Below, piece by piece: positions 1 to 7,211 of a stretch of 30,201 nt of DNA. Below the pieces are notes generated by a model. That model made no database searches. It was not told the origin of the DNA and was given only the letters and a program-made list of their open reading frames with translations. The DNA lies in the NCBI RefSeq assembly GCF_937858865.1, contig NZ_CALLYO010000030.1, positions 1-30,201 on the forward strand. The letters run 5' to 3'. Each line of letters starts with the position of its first letter. Within the stretch, counting starts at the first letter, position 1. The stretch is from an uncultured Amaricoccus sp. GTDB taxonomy: Bacteria; Pseudomonadota; Alphaproteobacteria; Rhodobacterales; Rhodobacteraceae. The position numbers and the translations under genes were made by a program.

Positions 1-766
1 CCTCGGCCATCCGGTCCATGAAGCCGGCCCCGGCCGCGATCCAGAGAAAGCCGCCGACTGCCGGCGAGACGCCCGCCACCTCTCCCGCGACCGCCAGCGC
101 CACCAGCCCCGGTGCGAGGTTCATCCGCCCCGGATGCGGCCGGAAGGGCGAGGTCCGCTCGCTCGGATCGAGCACCACGTTGGTGACGGGCACGGTGACG
201 CGCGCCAGCGCCAGCCCGAGCAGGCCGAGAAAGAGGAGGCCGGCGATGCGCAGCCAGCCCGCCGCCGCCGCGCCGTCGCCGATCAGCATCGCGAGCCGCG
301 CCAGCCCGGCGGCCAGCGTCAGCGCCGCGACCCACCCGAGGAAGGCGGTCACCCGCGTCGTCCGGCGCTCGACCGAGACGCGGGCGAGATAGGCGAGGAG
401 GAACCCCAGCCAGGCGAGATCGGCCAGCGCCGCCGGCAGGACGAGCGCGTCGGCGCCGGTCAGCCCGGCCAGCCGCGCCGCGCCCCAGAGGCCGGCCAGC
501 CACCAGAGCGGCCGCCCGCGCAGCCGGGGCGAGTTGGTCCATTCGGGCACCGCCGTGGTCAGGAAGCCGATCAGCGCCGCGCCCCAGGCGCCGAAGATCA
601 TCTCCGTCGCGTGCCACACGCCGGGCGGCAGCTCGCGGGCGAAGGGCAGGTCGAACGACCAGAGGCCGACCCAGAGCAGCGGCCAGAGCGCGGCCTGCAG
701 CGCCGCCAGCGGGAAGAAGATGCGGAACCCCTCATCCGACAGCACCCGGGAGAGCGGCAGCGTCAT
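1..766 (-). CDS. nnrS: NnrS family haem/copper membrane protein (C-terminus cut by window edge)
   Basis: About 255 N-terminal residues are present and the C-terminus lies outside the window; the family is usually near 400 residues. The translation opens MTLPLSRVLSDEGFRIFFPLAAL, followed by alternating hydrophobic segments typical of a polytopic inner-membrane protein. The family hallmark is visible near residues 48-72: a W-H-x-x-E-M motif (GVWHATEMIFG), then GFLTTAVPEWT. NnrS proteins are haem- and copper-containing membrane proteins linked to denitrification and protection from nitric-oxide-derived stress. The ATG at 764-766 overlaps the TGA of the upstream ABC ATPase by four bases (ATGA), so the two are translationally coupled. 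The FNR-type box ahead of the operon fits control by NO or oxygen limitation. The family call is firm; the precise biochemical role of NnrS is not settled. Confidence 0.85.
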   Translation of the reverse strand, partial: MTLPLSRVLSDEGFRIFFPLAALQAALWPLLWVGLWSFDLPFARELPPGVWHATEMIFGAWGAALIGFLTTAVPEWTNSPRLRGRPLWWLAGLWGAARLAGLTGADALVLPAALADLAWLGFLLAYLARVSVERRTTRVTAFLGWVAALTLAAGLARLAMLIGDGAAAAGWLRIAGLLFLGLLGLALARVTVPVTNVVLDPSERTSPFRPHPGRMNLAPGLVALAVAGEVAGVSPAVGGFLWIAAGAGFMDRMAE

Positions 767-1512
767 GGCCTGACCCGCTCGTCGATGTCGTCGATATGGG
801 CGAAGAGCGCGTCCCTCTCCAGGAACTGCTGCCGCCGCTCGAAGGTCTCGGCATCGTCGCGCTCGCCCGGCTGCCCCGGCAGCCACCTTTCGCCGGCGAT
901 GCCGCGGCCGTAGGGGTCGAGGACGAGGATGCGGTGGCTGATGCGGATCGCCTCCATCAGGTCGTGGGTGATGAAGAGCGCCGCGAAGCGCGCCCCGCGC
1001 GCCGCCTCGATCACGAGATCCTGCATCCGCCGCTTCAGCGCCACGTCGAGCGCGGTGAAGGGCTCGTCGAAATAGACGAAGTCGGGCTCGACGACCAGCG
1101 CCCGGGCGATCGCCACCCGCTGGCGCATGCCGCCCGAGAGCTCGACCGGATACTTCCCGAGGTCCTCGGCCTCCAGCCCGGCGCGGGCCGCCGCGGCGAG
1201 GACGCTGGCGCCGCGATCCCGGCGCGGCCGGCGCGCCAGGCGCAGCGGGAAGCCGATGTTGCCGGCCGCCGTCGCCCAGGGCATCAGCCGCGGGTCCTGG
1301 AATACCATGGCGTGGCGGGCGTAGCGGCGGGCGACCTGCCCGTCGCGCGGCTCCTCCAGCCCGGCGGCGATATGGGCGATCGTCGACTTGCCCGAGCCGG
1401 ACGGCCCGACCAGCGCGACGATCTCGCCGGGCGCGACCGCGAGCGAGATGCCCTCGAGCACGGTGCGGCCGAAGAAGGCATGGCCGATGCCGGAGAGCTC
1501 GAGCAGGCTCAC
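763..1512 (-). CDS. ABC transporter ATP-binding protein (nitrate/sulfonate/taurine type)
   Basis: A 249-residue nucleotide-binding subunit energising the importer encoded beside it. All motifs are intact: Walker A GPSGSGKS (36-43), Q-loop FQDPRLMPW, signature LSGGMRQRV, Walker B VYFDEPFTALD, and switch histidine in ITHD. Length and the LMPW Q-loop context match the SsuB/TauB/NrtD group. The start is a GTG at 1510-1512 that overlaps the permease stop (GTGA), and the stop overlaps the nnrS start, so permease, ATPase and NnrS form a tightly coupled unit. The C-terminal tail after about residue 215 is charged (ERDDAETFERRQQFLERD) and is longer than needed for the core fold. The substrate cannot be told from this subunit. 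Confidence 0.9.
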   Translation of the reverse strand: MSLLELSGIGHAFFGRTVLEGISLAVAPGEIVALVGPSGSGKSTIAHIAAGLEEPRDGQVARRYARHAMVFQDPRLMPWATAAGNIGFPLRLARRPRRDRGASVLAAAARAGLEAEDLGKYPVELSGGMRQRVAIARALVVEPDFVYFDEPFTALDVALKRRMQDLVIEAARGARFAALFITHDLMEAIRISHRILVLDPYGRGIAGERWLPGQPGERDDAETFERRQQFLERDALFAHIDDIDERVRP

Positions 1513-2321
1513 CGCTTCACCCCCCAGGGCGCGGCGGCGTCGCGCCAGCGCTCGAGCTCGGCGCGGGCCGGGCGGATCAGCCCGTATTCGACCAGGATCA
1601 GCGCCGCGACGGCGAGGCTCACCCAGGCGAGCGCCTCGGCCACGTCGAGCATGGCGCGCGCCCGGGCCAGCGCGCCGCCGACCCCGCCGGCGTTGGCGAG
1701 GAGCTCGGCCATCACCGCCACCTTGAAGGCGGTGCCGAGCGCGAGCAGCAGCGCGGGAAAGAGGTGCGCCGCGATCTGCCGCACCGCGACATGGGTGAAG
1801 CGCCGGACGGGGCCGGCGCCGAAGGCCTTCGCCATGGCGTCGAGCCCTCGGTCGCGCGTTACCACCCCCTCGACCGCGCCGACGAAGACGATGGGGGTGG
1901 CGGAGATCAGGATGGTGATCGCGACGGTGCCGTCGCCGGTGCCGAACCAGATCATCGCCAGCACGATCCAGGCGATGGGCGGCACGCCGAGGATGACCGT
2001 CAGGATCGGGCGGGCGATGCGCAGCGTGGCGGGCGAATAGCCGGCCGCGACGCCGGCGACGGTGCCGGCCAGCGCGCAGAGCGCGAAGCCGGTCACCGCG
2101 CGCTCGACGGTCGTCGCCAGCATGGCGCGGGCGCTGCCGTCGGTCAGCAGCCGCGCGGCGGCGGCCAGCGTCTCGAGCGGCGCCGGCAGGATGAAGGCGC
2201 CATAGGCCTCGTGCCCCGCCTGCCAGAGGGCGGCGAGGAGCGCGAGCCCGGCCAGCCCCGCCCAGCCGGACCAGAGGAACCGCCCCAGCCGGGCGAGGCG
2301 GTCGAGCCCGACCCAGAGCAT
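1509..2321 (-). CDS. ABC transporter permease (SsuC/TauC-like)
   Basis: A 270-residue inner-membrane subunit with about six hydrophobic segments. The binding-protein-dependent permease signature region lies near residues 160-190 (EGVVTRDRGLDAMAKAFGAGP), which is the EAA-loop that docks on the ATPase. The family is the nitrate/sulfonate/taurine/thiamine-precursor importers. The ATG at 2319-2321 is preceded by GGAGG with about 8-nt spacing (minus strand), supporting the start. It is separated from the binding-protein gene by 162 bp, unusually long for such an operon. That gap holds a repeated CtrA-like element and a candidate promoter, so permease-ATPase-nnrS may have its own transcript. Confidence 0.88.
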   Translation of the reverse strand: MLWVGLDRLARLGRFLWSGWAGLAGLALLAALWQAGHEAYGAFILPAPLETLAAAARLLTDGSARAMLATTVERAVTGFALCALAGTVAGVAAGYSPATLRIARPILTVILGVPPIAWIVLAMIWFGTGDGTVAITILISATPIVFVGAVEGVVTRDRGLDAMAKAFGAGPVRRFTHVAVRQIAAHLFPALLLALGTAFKVAVMAELLANAGGVGGALARARAMLDVAEALAWVSLAVAALILVEYGLIRPARAELERWRDAAAPWGVKR

Positions 2322-2376
2322 CTCAGAACGACCTCCGCCAACGGGCCCGCCGACGCGGTGAGCCCCTTCCGTGCTG

Positions 2377-2407
2377 CGCGTTAACCTTGGTTGAGAAGTG
2401 GTTAGCG
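2377..2407 (-). promoter_or_regulatory. 31-bp repeated intergenic element, CtrA-like, copy 1
   Basis: On the minus strand this element reads CGCTAACCAC...CCAAGG..AACGCG and agrees at 27 of 31 positions with 18075-18105. Its core CTAA-N7-TCAA is close to the CtrA consensus TTAA-N7-TTAA, and it also contains GTTAAC. It ends 55 nt before the permease ATG, in the same orientation as that gene. The repeat is seen directly; CtrA binding is inference. Confidence 0.5.
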
Positions 2408-2436
2408 TTTATGACTTTTCCGTTCACTTTCAACAA
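2408..2436 (-). promoter_or_regulatory. Candidate promoter for permease-ATPase-nnrS
   Basis: On the minus strand a TTGTTG (2431-2436) is followed by a 17-bp spacer and CATAAA (2408-2413) within an AT-richer stretch unusual for this window. The repeated CtrA-like element begins immediately downstream of the -10, so a bound regulator could block initiation. The match is moderate and no experimental support is available. Confidence 0.3.
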
Positions 2437-2483
2437 GTTGCCCAAAGCCCGCACTGTGCGGACCCGTGCGGGCGGGCGCCCTT

Positions 2484-3479
2484 TCAGAGGGCGTAGAAGC
2501 CGTCGTCGGGCAGCTTGCCGCCGATGATCGCCGCATCGGAGGCGGCCATCAGCTTCAGCATCGCCTCGACGGCCGGCCGCGCCTCGCTCGCCGGGACCGC
2601 CGCCAGGTTGGAGTAGGGGATCGAGGCCGCCAGCACCGGCGCCGGCTGCTCCAACGGCCCGGTCGCCGAGGCGGCCGCCGCCGCCGGATCCGCGTTCACC
2701 GCCGCCGTGACCTCGGCCAGCCGCCGCTGCAGCTCGCCGACGAGATCGGGGTTCGCCGCCGCGAAGCCCTCGGTCACCGCCAGCCCCGCCTGCGGCAGCA
2801 CCGGCCCGAGCCCGGTGACGGCCCCCCATTCCTGCTGCAGGTCCACCGCGCGCGCCAGCGCCCGGCCCGCCTGCCCGCCGCGCAGCACGGCGACGGTGGA
2901 CGAGGGTTCCGAGAGGACGGCGACGTCGATCTGCCCGGCGAGCAGCAGCTGCGCCGCCTCGATCGGGCTCCCCGAGGATTCAAGCGTCACCGAGTCGCCG
3001 AGGCCGTGGTGGGCGAGCAGGGCGCGCAGGATGAAGTCGGGGGTGTCGTTGACGAAGGGGACCGCCAGGCGCTTGCCGGCGAGGCCGGCCAGCCCGCCGA
3101 CCGCCCCCTCGCCCGCGACGATGTAGAGCAGCCCGTTCGTCATCGTGTTGACCAGCCGCAGCCCGAGCCCGCGGTTGTAGAGGTTGGCCGCCGCTTGCAC
3201 CGGCACGACCGACAGGTCGATCGCCCCCGAGGTCAGCCCGGCGCGCAGCTCGTCCGGGGTCCGCCAGACCGTCAGCGACACCTCGTCCGCGAGATCGGCC
3301 AGCGCGCCGGTGGCGACGGCATGGGCGAGCGTCACGCTCGGCCCGGCGGGCGGGCCGTAGAGCGCGAGCCGCGGAGCGGCCGCCGCGCGCAAGAGGCCGG
3401 GAGCGGCGAGCGAAGCCCCGAGGCCGGCGGTGCCGGCCAGGAACGTGCGGCGGGAAAGGTCGGGCAACGGTCGGCGCAT
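2484..3479 (-). CDS. Tat-exported ABC substrate-binding protein (NMT1/SsuA-like)
   Basis: A 331-residue periplasmic binding protein, first gene of the ABC/NnrS operon. The N-terminus carries a twin-arginine signal (SRRTFLAG near residues 9-16, then a hydrophobic stretch ending AAAA), so it is probably exported folded. The mature part resembles the NMT1/THI5-like, sulfonate/nitrate-binding fold, with a lysine-free, Ala/Leu/Pro-rich sequence and segments such as GAIDLSVVPVQAAANLYNRG and AGQIDVAVLSEP, typical of two-lobed type II binding proteins. The ATG at 3477-3479 has a strong AAGGAGG five bases upstream (3485-3491), so I chose it over the much longer open frame upstream. Substrate is unknown; linkage to NnrS and an FNR-type box suggests a nitrogen-oxide-related or cofactor role, which is inference. 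Confidence 0.8.
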   Translation of the reverse strand: MRRPLPDLSRRTFLAGTAGLGASLAAPGLLRAAAAPRLALYGPPAGPSVTLAHAVATGALADLADEVSLTVWRTPDELRAGLTSGAIDLSVVPVQAAANLYNRGLGLRLVNTMTNGLLYIVAGEGAVGGLAGLAGKRLAVPFVNDTPDFILRALLAHHGLGDSVTLESSGSPIEAAQLLLAGQIDVAVLSEPSSTVAVLRGGQAGRALARAVDLQQEWGAVTGLGPVLPQAGLAVTEGFAAANPDLVGELQRRLAEVTAAVNADPAAAAASATGPLEQPAPVLAASIPYSNLAAVPASEARPAVEAMLKLMAASDAAIIGGKLPDDGFYAL

Positions 3480-3590
3480 GACAGCCTCCTTGGCGTTAGG
3501 TTCTGGCTGGCTGGCTTGCGCGGGCTGGCTGCGGTACCGGCGGACTCGTCGGCCCTTCCGCTCCGATAGAGTAGGCATCGGCCGCCGTCT

Positions 3591-3604
3591 TTGAAGTTGC
3601 TCAA
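3591..3604 (-). promoter_or_regulatory. FNR/NnrR-type operator
   Basis: TTGAAGTTGCTCAA is a TTGA-N6-TCAA inverted repeat, the core recognised by FNR/CRP-family regulators (FNR consensus TTGAT-N4-ATCAA). It lies about 112 bp upstream of the binding-protein ATG. On the minus strand, AT-rich hexamers suitable as a -10 (TACTCT / CTCTAT, 3566-3573) lie 25-30 bp downstream, which is close to class II activator geometry. NnrS genes are commonly controlled by FNR-family NO sensors such as NnrR or Dnr. The site also lies 95 bp upstream of nrnC on the other strand. Confidence 0.55.
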
Positions 3605-3698
3605 ATTGCCGCAGCTCCCCTTGCCATGCGTCCCGATAGCGCTGGACATCGTGCGCCGGGGCTGAAAGATGCCCCCGCGCGGGCATGCGAGGGCTCCG

Positions 3699-4313
3699 AT
3701 GGCCAGTTTTCTCTATCACGGCGATCTTCCGGACGGGCTCGACCTCGGGCCGGTGGTCGCCATCGACACCGAGACGATGGGCCTCAATCCCGCCCGCGAC
3801 CGGCTCTGCCTGGTACAGCTCTCCGGTGGCGACGGCGACGCACACCTGGTGCAGATCCCGGCCGGCCCGGTCGAGGCGCCGAACCTCGCGGCGATGCTCG
3901 CCGATCCCGCGACGCTGAAGCTCTTCCACTTCGGCCGCTTCGACATCGCGGTGCTGCTCAACCGCTTCGGCGTGCTGACGGCGCCGGTCTACTGCACCAA
4001 GATCGCCTCGCGCCTGGTCAGGACCTACACCGACCGCCACGGGCTCAAGGACCTGGTGCGCGAGCTGCTCGAGGTTGACATCTCGAAGCAGCAGCAGTCG
4101 AGCGACTGGGGCGCGGTCACCCTCAGCCAGGCCCAGATCGACTATGCCGCCTCGGACGTCCTCTACCTGCACCAGCTGAAGGGGGCGCTCGACGCGCGGC
4201 TGGCGCGCGAGGGCCGGACCGATCTCGCCCAGGCCTGCTTCGACTTCCTGCCGCAGCGGGCGCGGCTCGACCTCGCGGGCTGGGGCGAGATCGACATCTT
4301 CGCGCACAGCTGA
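3699..4313 (+). CDS. nrnC: Nano-RNase NrnC (DEDDy 3'-5' exoribonuclease)
   Basis: A 204-residue RNase D-like protein with only the exonuclease domain and no HRDC domain. That is the architecture of NrnC, which in alphaproteobacteria replaces oligoribonuclease in clearing 2-5-nt RNAs, including pGpG from cyclic-di-GMP turnover. The DEDDy residues are visible: D23 and E25 (AIDTET), D82 (HFGRFD), Y149 and D153 (IDYAASDVLYLH). The segments CTKIASRLVRTYTDRHGL and KQQQSSDW are strongly family-like, and the protein ends with the typical GWGEIDIFAHS. I chose the ATG at 3699 rather than an upstream ATG at 3669 because family members begin MxxxLYxGDLP. The TGA overlaps the next ATG by one base. A short hairpin (3669-3686) lies in its leader. 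Confidence 0.88.
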   Translation: MASFLYHGDLPDGLDLGPVVAIDTETMGLNPARDRLCLVQLSGGDGDAHLVQIPAGPVEAPNLAAMLADPATLKLFHFGRFDIAVLLNRFGVLTAPVYCTKIASRLVRTYTDRHGLKDLVRELLEVDISKQQQSSDWGAVTLSQAQIDYAASDVLYLHQLKGALDARLAREGRTDLAQACFDFLPQRARLDLAGWGEIDIFAHS

Positions 4314-5299
4314 TGGCGCGCACGGCCGGACAGCCGGACGCGGCCGGGCTCGTCGCCACCGGGCGGCGGGTGATCGGCATCGAGGCTGCGGCGCTCGCCG
4401 ACCTCGCCGAGCGGCTGCCCGAGGGCTTCGCCGCCGCCGCCGGGCTGATGCTCGCCGCGCGCGGGCGGGTCATCCTCTCCGGCATGGGCAAGTCCGGGCA
4501 CGTCGCGCGCAAGATCGCGGCGACCCTCGCCTCGACCGGCACGCCCGCGCTTTACGTCCACCCGGCGGAGGCGAGCCACGGCGACCTCGGGATGATCACC
4601 ACCGAGGACGTCGTCCTCCTCCTCTCCAACTCGGGCGAGACGCCCGAGCTCGCCGATCTCATCGCCTATACCCGCCGCTTCGGCATTCCGCTGATCGGGG
4701 TGGCGGGCAAGGCCGACTCGACGCTGCTGCGGGCGGCCGACATCGCGCTCGTGTTGCCGCCGGCGCCCGAGGCCTGCTCGGTCGGCCTCGCGCCCACCAC
4801 CTCGACCACGATGACGCTCGCGCTCGGCGACGCGCTGGCGGTGGCGCTGATGGAGAGCCGCGCCTTCACGCCCGAGGACTTCGCCGGGCTGCACCCGGGC
4901 GGGCGGCTCGGCGCGCGGCTCGCCAAGGTCGCCGACCTCATGCACGCGGGCGCGGAGATGCCGCTCGTCGCCACCGGCCTGCCGATGGGCGAGGCGCTGC
5001 TCGAGATGACCCGCAAGGGGTTCGGCGTGGTCGGCGTGGTCGATGCCTCCGGCGCGCTCGTCGGGATCGTGACCGACGGCGACCTCCGGCGCCACATGGC
5101 CGGCCTGCTCGAGCGGCGGGTGGACGAGGTGATGACCCGCGCCCCGCGGACGATCGCCACCACCGCCCTCGCCTCCGAGGCGCTGAAGGTGATGAACGCC
5201 GGCAAGATCACCACGCTCTTCTGCATCGCACCCGAGGCCCCCGGCCGGCCGGCGGGCATCCTGCACGTCCACGACTGCCTGCGCGCCGGCGTGGTGTGA
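4313..5299 (+). CDS. kpsF: D-arabinose-5-phosphate isomerase KpsF/KdsD
   Basis: A 328-residue enzyme converting ribulose-5-phosphate to arabinose-5-phosphate, the first step of Kdo synthesis for LPS. An N-terminal SIS domain (about 40-175) shows SGMGKSGHVARKIAATLAST, HPAEASHGDLGMI and LLSNSGET, with the conserved APTTSTT. The linker GLHPGGRLGARLAKVADLM leads into two CBS domains (about 205-325), including GIVTDGDLRRHM. Length and domain order match the family exactly. It overlaps nrnC by one base and precedes lptC by three bases, starting an LPS synthesis and transport block; kdsB for the later Kdo-activation step lies at 10853-11662. Confidence 0.93.
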   Translation: MARTAGQPDAAGLVATGRRVIGIEAAALADLAERLPEGFAAAAGLMLAARGRVILSGMGKSGHVARKIAATLASTGTPALYVHPAEASHGDLGMITTEDVVLLLSNSGETPELADLIAYTRRFGIPLIGVAGKADSTLLRAADIALVLPPAPEACSVGLAPTTSTTMTLALGDALAVALMESRAFTPEDFAGLHPGGRLGARLAKVADLMHAGAEMPLVATGLPMGEALLEMTRKGFGVVGVVDASGALVGIVTDGDLRRHMAGLLERRVDEVMTRAPRTIATTALASEALKVMNAGKITTLFCIAPEAPGRPAGILHVHDCLRAGVV

Positions 5300-5302
5300 G
5301 CC

Positions 5303-5917
5303 ATGGCGGTGGGGCCGGGGCTGCACTCGCGGGTCGTGGCGGTCCTGAAGGTCGGGCTGCCGCTGGTGGCGGTCGGCCTGCTCGCCTCGCTCTTCCTGGT
5401 GCAGACCGACGACCGGCTGGCCGGCAACGTGGTCTTCTCGCCGGGAGACGTCGAGGCGCTGGGGAGCGGCCTCAGGATCGACAATCCGACCTTCACCGGC
5501 ACCACCAGCGGCAACGACCGCTTCCGCTTCACCGCCGCCCTCGTCGAGCCCGACGCGGCCCCGCCCGAGCGGGCGCGGATCACGACGCTCGCCGGGACGC
5601 TGCAGCTCCACAACGGGCCGGAGGTGACGGTGAGCGCCGAGCGCGGCGATCTCGACATCCCGACCCAGCGGCTCGACCTCTCGGGCCAGGTCGTCATCAC
5701 CACCTCGGACGGCTATCGCCTCGCCGCCGACAAGGCGACGATCGACCTGCGCGCGGGGGCCTTCGTCGCCGGGGACGAGGTGCTGACCACGGGGCCCCTC
5801 GGCGAGATCACCTCGGGCAGCCTGCACGTGGCCCCGGCCGCGGCGACCGGCGAGGCGCGACGGTTCTCCTTCTCAGACGGCGTGCGGCTGGTATACGATC
5901 CGCCCGACCCCGGATGA
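5303..5917 (+). CDS. lptC: LPS export ABC transporter periplasmic protein LptC
   Basis: A 204-residue bitopic protein that passes LPS from LptB2FG to LptA. One membrane helix near residues 14-34 (VLKVGLPLVAVGLLASLFLV) follows a short cytoplasmic segment. The periplasmic part carries the beta-jellyroll (OstA-like) pattern, with GLRIDNPTFTGTTSGNDRFRFTA, LDLSGQVVITTSDGYRLAADKATIDL and GDEVLTTGPLGEITSGSL. Sequence conservation in LptC is low; the call rests on topology, jellyroll repeats and its place between kpsF and lptA/lptB. Confidence 0.88.
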   Translation: MAVGPGLHSRVVAVLKVGLPLVAVGLLASLFLVQTDDRLAGNVVFSPGDVEALGSGLRIDNPTFTGTTSGNDRFRFTAALVEPDAAPPERARITTLAGTLQLHNGPEVTVSAERGDLDIPTQRLDLSGQVVITTSDGYRLAADKATIDLRAGAFVAGDEVLTTGPLGEITSGSLHVAPAAATGEARRFSFSDGVRLVYDPPDPG

Positions 5918-5925
5918 GGATGGGA

Positions 5926-6429
5926 ATGCGCAGGTTTCTGGCGATCGTGGCTGTCGTGCTGCCGGGGCTTGCGTTCGCGCAGGCGGAGGTGCCGTTCGGA
6001 GGCCTGCAGCACGACAGCTCGCTGCCGGTCGAGATCACCTCGGACCGGCTCGACCTCGATCAGGCGGCCGGCACCGCGGTCTTCACCGGCCAGGTCAAGG
6101 TCGGCCAGGGCACGCTGCGGCTCGCGGCCGACCGGGTCGAGGTCTTCTACGACGAGGCCTCGACGCAGCAGACCGGCAAGGTGCAGCGGATGATCGCGAC
6201 CGGCAACGTGACGATCGCCAACGGGACGGAGGCGGCGGAGGCCGATCATGCCGTCTACGAGGTGGCGGCGGGCACGATCGTCATGGACGGCAACGTCCTT
6301 CTGACCCAGGGGCAGAATGCCCTCTCGAGCGAGCGGCTCGACATCGACCTCAACAGGGGCACCGGCCGCCTCGAGGGCCGGGTGCAGACGATCTTCGTTC
6401 CCGGCAGCCAGCCCGGCGCCGCCCGGTGA
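5926..6429 (+). CDS. lptA: LPS transport periplasmic protein LptA
   Basis: A 167-residue periplasmic protein forming the LPS bridge between inner and outer membranes. It has a clean signal peptide (MRRFLAIVAVVLPGLAFAQA) and an OstA domain with repeated beta strands: VEITSDRLDLDQAAGTAVFTG, LRLAADRVEVFYDE, MIATGNVTIANGTEAAEADHAVYEV, LSSERLDIDL. Three in-frame ATGs exist at 5914, 5920 and 5926. I prefer 5926 because GAGGA sits five bases upstream and the signal peptide is then standard; 5914 would give an ATGA overlap with lptC. Its TGA overlaps the GTG start of lptB. Confidence 0.88.
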   Translation: MRRFLAIVAVVLPGLAFAQAEVPFGGLQHDSSLPVEITSDRLDLDQAAGTAVFTGQVKVGQGTLRLAADRVEVFYDEASTQQTGKVQRMIATGNVTIANGTEAAEADHAVYEVAAGTIVMDGNVLLTQGQNALSSERLDIDLNRGTGRLEGRVQTIFVPGSQPGAAR

Positions 6430-7199
6430 CGGCCCCGCTCGATACCGCGCAACCCGACGTGCGGACTGCCGGGTCGGCCACCGGGCTCGATGTCAGGAAC
6501 CTCGCCAAGAGCTACAAGGGGCGCCCGGTGCTGCGCGACGTGTCGCTCCGCCTGCACCGCGGCGAGGTGGCGGCGCTGCTCGGCCCGAACGGGGCGGGCA
6601 AGACCACCTGCTTCTACGCCATCGCCGGCCTGGTGCCGCCCGACCGCGGCACCATCCTGATCGACGGGCAGGAGGTGACCTGGCTGCCGATGTACCGCCG
6701 GGCCAAGCTCGGTATCGGCTACCTGCCGCAGGAGGCCTCGATCTTCCGCGGCCTGACGGTGGCCGACAATATCCGCGCCATCCTCGAGATCAGCGTGCCG
6801 GACCCCGAGAAGCGGCACGAGATGCTCGACGAGCTGATGGGCGAATTCTCGATCACCCACCTGCGCCGCGCCCCGGCGATCGCGCTCTCGGGCGGCGAGC
6901 GGCGGCGGGTGGAGATCGCCCGCTGCCTCGCGACGCAGCCCAACTACGTCCTGCTCGACGAGCCTTTCGCCGGCGTCGACCCGCTCGCGGTCATGGATAT
7001 CCGCAACCTGGTGCGGCACCTGAAGGACCGCGGGATCGGCGTTCTGATCACCGACCACAACGTGCGCGAGACGCTGGAAATCGTCGACCGAGCCTATATC
7101 CTGCACGACGGCACGGTGCTGATGACCGGGACGCCCGAAGAAGTGGTGCGCGACGACAATGTCCGGCGGGTCTATCTTGGCGAGAGCTTCCGCATCTGA
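6426..7199 (+). CDS. lptB: LPS export ABC transporter ATPase LptB
   Basis: A 257-residue ATPase that drives LPS extraction from the inner membrane with LptF/LptG, which are not in this window. Motifs: Walker A GPNGAGKT (53-60), Q-loop YLPQEASIF, signature LSGGERRRVEIAR, Walker B YVLLDEPFAGVDP, and H-loop ITDHN, all with LptB-specific wording. The C-terminus ends GESFRI, typical of LptB. Translation begins at a GTG overlapping the lptA stop (GTGA). There is an N-terminal extension of about 20 residues before the usual LptB start. rpoN follows 12 bp later, the standard arrangement in proteobacteria. Confidence 0.95.
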   Translation: MTAPLDTAQPDVRTAGSATGLDVRNLAKSYKGRPVLRDVSLRLHRGEVAALLGPNGAGKTTCFYAIAGLVPPDRGTILIDGQEVTWLPMYRRAKLGIGYLPQEASIFRGLTVADNIRAILEISVPDPEKRHEMLDELMGEFSITHLRRAPAIALSGGERRRVEIARCLATQPNYVLLDEPFAGVDPLAVMDIRNLVRHLKDRGIGVLITDHNVRETLEIVDRAYILHDGTVLMTGTPEEVVRDDNVRRVYLGESFRI

Positions 7200-7211
7200 G
7201 GCGCCGGGCTG

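Noticed and set aside
1..913. Plus-strand open frames over 18-913
   Set aside because: They are antisense to NnrS and the ABC ATPase, whose minus-strand translations contain clear family motifs; the plus-strand products are Arg/Pro-rich without domains.
2449..2461. CCGCAC-T-GTGCGG dyad in the binding protein-permease gap
   Set aside because: Short, GC-rich and likely by chance in DNA of this composition; no second copy seen near a promoter.
2477..2493. CGCCCT-TTCAG-AGGGCG hairpin at the binding-protein stop codon
   Set aside because: Six pairs only, it includes the stop codon, and no T-run follows; not strong enough to call a terminator.
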